A stretch of 64,000 bases of DNA from assembly GCF_949628265.1 (NCBI RefSeq), contig NC_088786.1, positions 8,308,001 through 8,372,000 on the forward strand, written 5' to 3'. Each line of letters starts with the position of its first letter. Within the stretch, counting starts at the first letter, position 1. The stretch is from Cloeon dipterum (taxonomy: Eukaryota; Arthropoda; Insecta; Ephemeroptera; Baetidae). The notes below the pieces were generated by a model. It was not told the DNA's origin, ran no database searches, and was given only the letters and a program-made list of their open reading frames with translations. This document shows positions 57,807-64,000 of the stretch, in pieces. The translations under genes were made by a program, and so were the position numbers.

Positions 57807-60800
57807 ATGGTGTGGGGATTTGTCACCTGCGGCCCCAACGAGGCCCTCGTCGTGTCAGGTGAGTCCGCCGGAAGAATCGAGAGCCGGTCGGAGGACGCAC
57901 GGCCGTCGCATTCGCAGACACTCCCAATACCCTCTTCCCCGCCCATCAGACGCCGAGTTTTTAATAGCAAATTGCAGACTGAATTGGATTTTGACGTTCA
58001 AAATTGTTAATAATATCGTTTTCAGGATGCTGCTACAGCAAACCTTTGCTTGTTCCTGGCGGACGGGCCTTCGTGTGGCCGGCTATTCAAGCAGTTCAGA
58101 GGTTTGTAATTTTTTTAATTTTTCCTTTTTACGTTCTTTTGTTAAGATTTCCCAATTCGTTTTGTTTCCAATTAGATGCATTTTAGACATTTGGAAATTT
58201 ATAATAATTTTTATTAAGTGCTGTGTGCGATGGCTTCTTTAATTTTTTAAATTTTACGGTCTTTCAATTTAAAATAATTTAACAGAACCTAGCTTCATAA
58301 TTTTCTTTCGAATTTTTGGAAAATTGTGCTACTTCGAGATTTTAAGAAAAATTAAAATTTTATTAAAAAAAGATTTTTTGACCAGTATATCCCAATTTTA
58401 GTTTGTAGACTCTGCTCCATGAGAAAAATCAATCATTGGGTATTTTTTACGTTTCAAAAATTTTCAACAAGTGGTAGTTGTGAGCTTTGTATGTTTTAAT
58501 GGTTAATCGTAGCGAGTGAAATACGAAAAATATTCTGGAAGCTGATAAAATTTACACTATTATATTTCTGGCAACAAATATCAAAATTTACAAATTAAAT
58601 AAATTAACATTTTATAAGAATTTTTCTCTATGTATGAAAATTAGGTTAATTTTTTTACTGTTTTTATTTTTTGATAAATTTTTAACCAAAGTCGGTCCCC
58701 AATTAATATTTGTTGAAACCCTCATAAAAATTATAATCATTTTCTAGAATATCCCTGAACACGATGACCCTCCAAGTGGAGAGCCCCACTGTATACACAT
58801 GTCAAGGTGTACCGATTTCCGTCACAGGCATTGCCCAGGTAAGACGCTTTAGAACCAAGGAAATTGTGCAACGATTACATTGAACCCTATTCCAGGTGAA
58901 GATTCAGGGCCAGAATGAAGAGATGCTGCTGGCCGCGTGCGAGCAGTTCCTTGGGAAGCCTGAGAACGAAATCCAGCAGATAGCCCTGGTCACCTTGGAG
59001 GGCCACCAAAGGGCCATCATGGGCTCGATGACCGTGGAGGAGATCTACAAGGACAGGAAGAAATTTAGCAAGCAGGTATTCGAGGTGGCCTCGTCCGACT
59101 TGGTCAATATGGGCATCACGGTTGTGTCCTACACCCTGAAGGATATCCGTGACGAAGAGGTGATTATCCACTTTCAATTCGAGCATTATTTTCCAGTTAC
59201 AATTTTGAGCTAGACACTTCCCTTGTAATTTATTGGGTCATGTATGATGCCACAAAATTTCTATTCCTGTTGAACAGTTAAATTATTTGTATGTTGGGCA
59301 ATGCATTTTTCAGGAGTTCTAAAATCGTTCATTTTATGCTTGCTAAATATATCTTTACAATTTCAATAATCGCATTCAAGGGAGCGAAGGTAAGTATCTC
59401 CTACTTGTGCATGTTGAGTAGTAGTTAGTTTTCTGAAATATCACTAGTGGAATGGAAACTTCACACACACACTGAGCAGTGAATGGAACCGCTTATTTCT
59501 TATATATCTAGGATTGTTTTTAGTGTTCAAAAAATTTTCAGGATTAATTTCAGTCTGTATTTCTCGATAAAACTGCAAACAAGGTTTATAAAGTTAAATT
59601 TCAGGGAATTTTGTGGATGTTTCTAATCTATAATAGAATTATATAATTTTTTCTAACAGTAAATATTCACGTCAAAAATTGCAAAAAAAATTGTCAAGGA
59701 TGAGCCCTGTTAATTAAATTAATGTATGATTTTTGTGTTTTCGACTATTTATCAAAGTTTTGATTCATAAAGTAATTATCAATTCCAGGGCTACCTGAAA
59801 AGTTTGGGTATGGCTCGAACGGCCGAAGTGAAGCGAGATGCCCGCATCGGTGAGGCAGAGGCCCGCAAGGACGCGCAAATCAAGGAAGCAATTGCCGAAG
59901 AGGAGAGGATGGCTTCTCGTTTCCTCAACGATACAGATATCGCCAAAGCCCAGAGGGACTTTGAGCTCAAGAAGGCCGCCTACGACGTCGAGGTACAGAC
60001 CAAAAAGGCCGAAGCCGAGCTTGCCTACGAACTGCAGGCGGCCAAGACCAAGCAGAGGATCAAGGAGGAGCAAATGCAAATCAAGGTAAATTTTAATTAT
60101 TGTATTTAAGTCAAGAAAATTCCAAATTGTTTCTTTGCTACTCTTTAAACTCGTCAAAAATTAGTTTCCAAATTTTTTGGACCTTTTTCAGTAATTTTTT
60201 AACCATCAATCAATGAATTTTTCCTTGAAGTTTGCCTTAATTTTTGCCTAATTTTTTTGCTAATTGCTAATTTCTTCCCAAATTAATGATATTTTTAGAC
60301 TTTTTTTAATCACTACACGGAATTTTTTCTTAAGGTGGTGGAGCGCACCCAGGAGATTGCGGTTCAGGAGCAGGAAATGCTGCGTCGCGAGCGCGAGCTG
60401 GAGGCCACCATTCGCCGTCCGGCTGAGGCCGAGAAGTACCGCCTGGAGAAAATTGCTGAGGCGAACCGCAACCGCGTCATCTTGGAAGCGGAGGCTGAAG
60501 CTGAGTCTTTGAGGGTGCGTGGCGAGGCCGAGGCTTTCGCCATTGAAGCAAAGGCCAAGGCTGAGGCTGAGCAGATGGCCAAGAAGGCCGACGCCTGGAA
60601 GGAGTACAAGGAGGCCGCCATGGTCGACATGCTGCTCGACACCCTGCCCAAGGTAGGAAAAATTTGGTCCTCCCACGATTTCTTAGTTCGTAGACTTGTT
60701 TTTCTAAGATTTTTTTTGCCAAATTTTGTTTTATTTTTATTGAAATAATTTTTTTACTAGAAGCGATTGCAATTGTCTATCCTCAATGAGATTTTTTTTA

Positions 60801-61221
60801 TAATTATAATTATAATTCTGGATTGACCTGCCTAATTTTTATTTTAAACTCGCATTTCTGTCTCAGATTGCTGCTGAGGTGGCCGCCCCACTGTCCCAGG
60901 CCAAGAAGGTGACCATGGTTTCGACTGGCAACGGTCAGATCGGCGCCTCCAAGCTGACCGGCGAGGTGCTGGACATTGTGGCCCGCGTGCCTGAAGTTGT
61001 TAAGCAGCTGACCGGCGTGGACATCGTCAAGGTAAGGTAGCGTTGTGTAGTTAGTTAACCCCCACCCTTTTAAAACGAGAATGTGATTCTCTGACCTGTC
61101 CAGTCAGTCTATGGAGCGTAATCCCGTGAGCACGATGGTCAGCGCCGGCAGCACCACCTCCATCAGCAGCAGTGGCGGCCAGCGTCCATCCCCAAACCCA
61201 AGATCAGCACCGACACGCTAA
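57807..61221 (+). CDS. FLOT1: Flotillin-1
   Basis: Eight exons, 57807-57858, 58026-58101, 58748-58838, 58896-59159, 59789-60085, 60335-60652, 60867-61031 and a last exon from 61104 or 61108. Flotillin-1 is a membrane-microdomain scaffold on the cytosolic face of plasma membrane and endosomes. [63 protein letters not shown] and [18 protein letters not shown] match FLOT1 rather than FLOT2. A PHB/SPFH domain spans about residues 1-180, followed by EA-repeat coiled coils ([33 protein letters not shown]). Two acceptors 4 nt apart (CCAG/TCAG/TCT) offer two endings: 426 aa ending SVYGA (stop 61121; human length 427) or 458 aa with a Ser/Pro-rich tail (stop 61221). Confidence 0.95.
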
Positions 61222-62307
61222 AAATTGAAATAAGTACCAGCCTGAGCTGAGGCGAAAAATTATTCCGATGTCTAGTCTTAATTGGCGGAACCGTGAGTGT
61301 GACAAATGTTGCCGCTGCGCATTTGCAACTTTTTACTTTGTATAAAATTTATTTCAATTCACTTCAGCTGGATTTCAATCTGTAATCTAGGTTTTAGGTT
61401 TGTTATAAAAAAAATGCCGTCATCTGCCGACGTCTTTGAGCACTTACGGTTTGTGCAAATATTAAATTCATTTGTTACCTATTGAAAAGGAAATTTTGGT
61501 GCCATTTTTCCCGCGTTTCGTGCCCTTGAGTGTTAGCTATCTTGGACGCTGGCTCTTTTTTGTGAGTGTTGGGCTGTGTTGTTTTTAAAACTCATTTTAC
61601 GTTGGCCACACACTTGCAAACAGGTGCGAGCAATGTGTACGTAGTACCATTTTATTATGTACTGTTTCAAATAGTGCTATTATTACTAGTTATCGCGGAG
61701 AACTGGAGGTTGCACGATTATTTGGTATTTGGTCAGCAGCTTTATTTTCTCTCCAGTTTTTCAGCTTGATTATTTTACGCCAAGTTTTAACCGAATCTCG
61801 CTTGTGCTTTGGAGCAGTAACTACTAACTCGTATTTTTATAATTATCGCGAACGACCATAAGATTAATCAAAGTTTCCTTCCGCTTTTTCAACCTTACCT
61901 CTCATTGCGAGTACAAAACTGGATGTGCATTTTCTGTTACCACTCTTTCTCTCTGTCACTGCCTTGATTAAACACAATATATATCCTCCAGAACCGTCAT
62001 TTAAAATTTAAGAATCTCAAATCGATATGCAAACATTTTTAATACTCTATTTTGGGGAATCTAAATATTTGGTAATAAAAATAAATCACCGATCACCAAA
62101 GCTGGAAAGAATCTCAAATAATATGCCTTGCCATTGCACTTGGTGTAGTGTTGATTGTTATTGTGTTGGATAAACCACTTTAAATGATATGCATGATTCA
62201 TCCACTTGGTATGATGAATGTAACCCAAACAATAAAATGTTCCCAATATCTCGAAAAAGTTATGCCTTTTTATTATTTTGTAAATACTAAAACTATTTAC
62301 ACAACCT
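61222..62307. other. Intergenic between convergent FLOT1 and PTGES2
   Basis: FLOT1 3' UTR followed by AT-rich spacer. No gene supported. Confidence 0.5.

Positions 62308-64000
<1,693 letters not shown>

Overview
The window is AT-rich animal nuclear DNA with compact, many-exon genes (most introns 50-100 nt), spliced leader-proximal 5' UTRs, and small non-autonomous DNA transposons with hAT-type ends. The gene set (Integrator subunit 12, ERCC1, FANCM, mitochondrial EF-G, DNA primase small subunit, cytosolic Hsp70, dyskerin, KLHDC4, flotillin-1, PTGES2) points to an invertebrate, most likely an arthropod; I cannot fix the species from sequence alone.

Layout. 1-9.6 kb is gene-poor: one rhodopsin-like GPCR (1492-3596, +), a decayed fragment of the same GPCR about 1 kb downstream, and a few orphan exon-like stretches and hairpins. 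9.7-18.8 kb holds the most unusual content: three tandem + strand genes, each coding for a stand-alone tankyrase-type ADP-ribosyltransferase (ART) domain with no ankyrin or SAM part. They share the same intron positions and the tankyrase-type C-x2-H-x4-C-x2-C zinc site, but differ in catalytic triad, integrity and C-terminal tail. The third copy sits between two fragments of an ERCC1 pseudogene. The region is full of MITEs and dispersed repeats.

20.2-31.4 kb is a minus-strand run of INTS12, ERCC1 and FANCM. FANCM is divergently paired (465 bp between start codons) with GFM1 (31.9-35.8 kb, +). Then come an unrecognised 205-aa gene (36.3-37.2 kb, +) and PRIM1 (38.1-42.5 kb, +). The fourth PRIM1 intron (2.9 kb) contains a complete antisense Hsp70 gene with TATA box and heat-shock elements. 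42.6-48.4 kb is a minus-strand gene for a putative secreted protein, split by a 5.2-kb intron. Dyskerin (49.0-53.0 kb, -) is divergently paired with KLHDC4 (53.5-55.8 kb, +). A small coiled-coil gene (56.4-56.9 kb, -), flotillin-1 (57.8-61.2 kb, +) and the 3' part of PTGES2 (62.3 kb to the window edge, -) close the window.

Functional links. ERCC1 and FANCM both act in DNA crosslink and fork repair and PRIM1 in replication, but their adjacency is probably chance. The strongest candidate for something undescribed is the solo tankyrase-like ART array. Splice junctions were placed by eye using GT/GC-AG rules and reading-frame continuity; where I give a protein length, all phases were checked and close.
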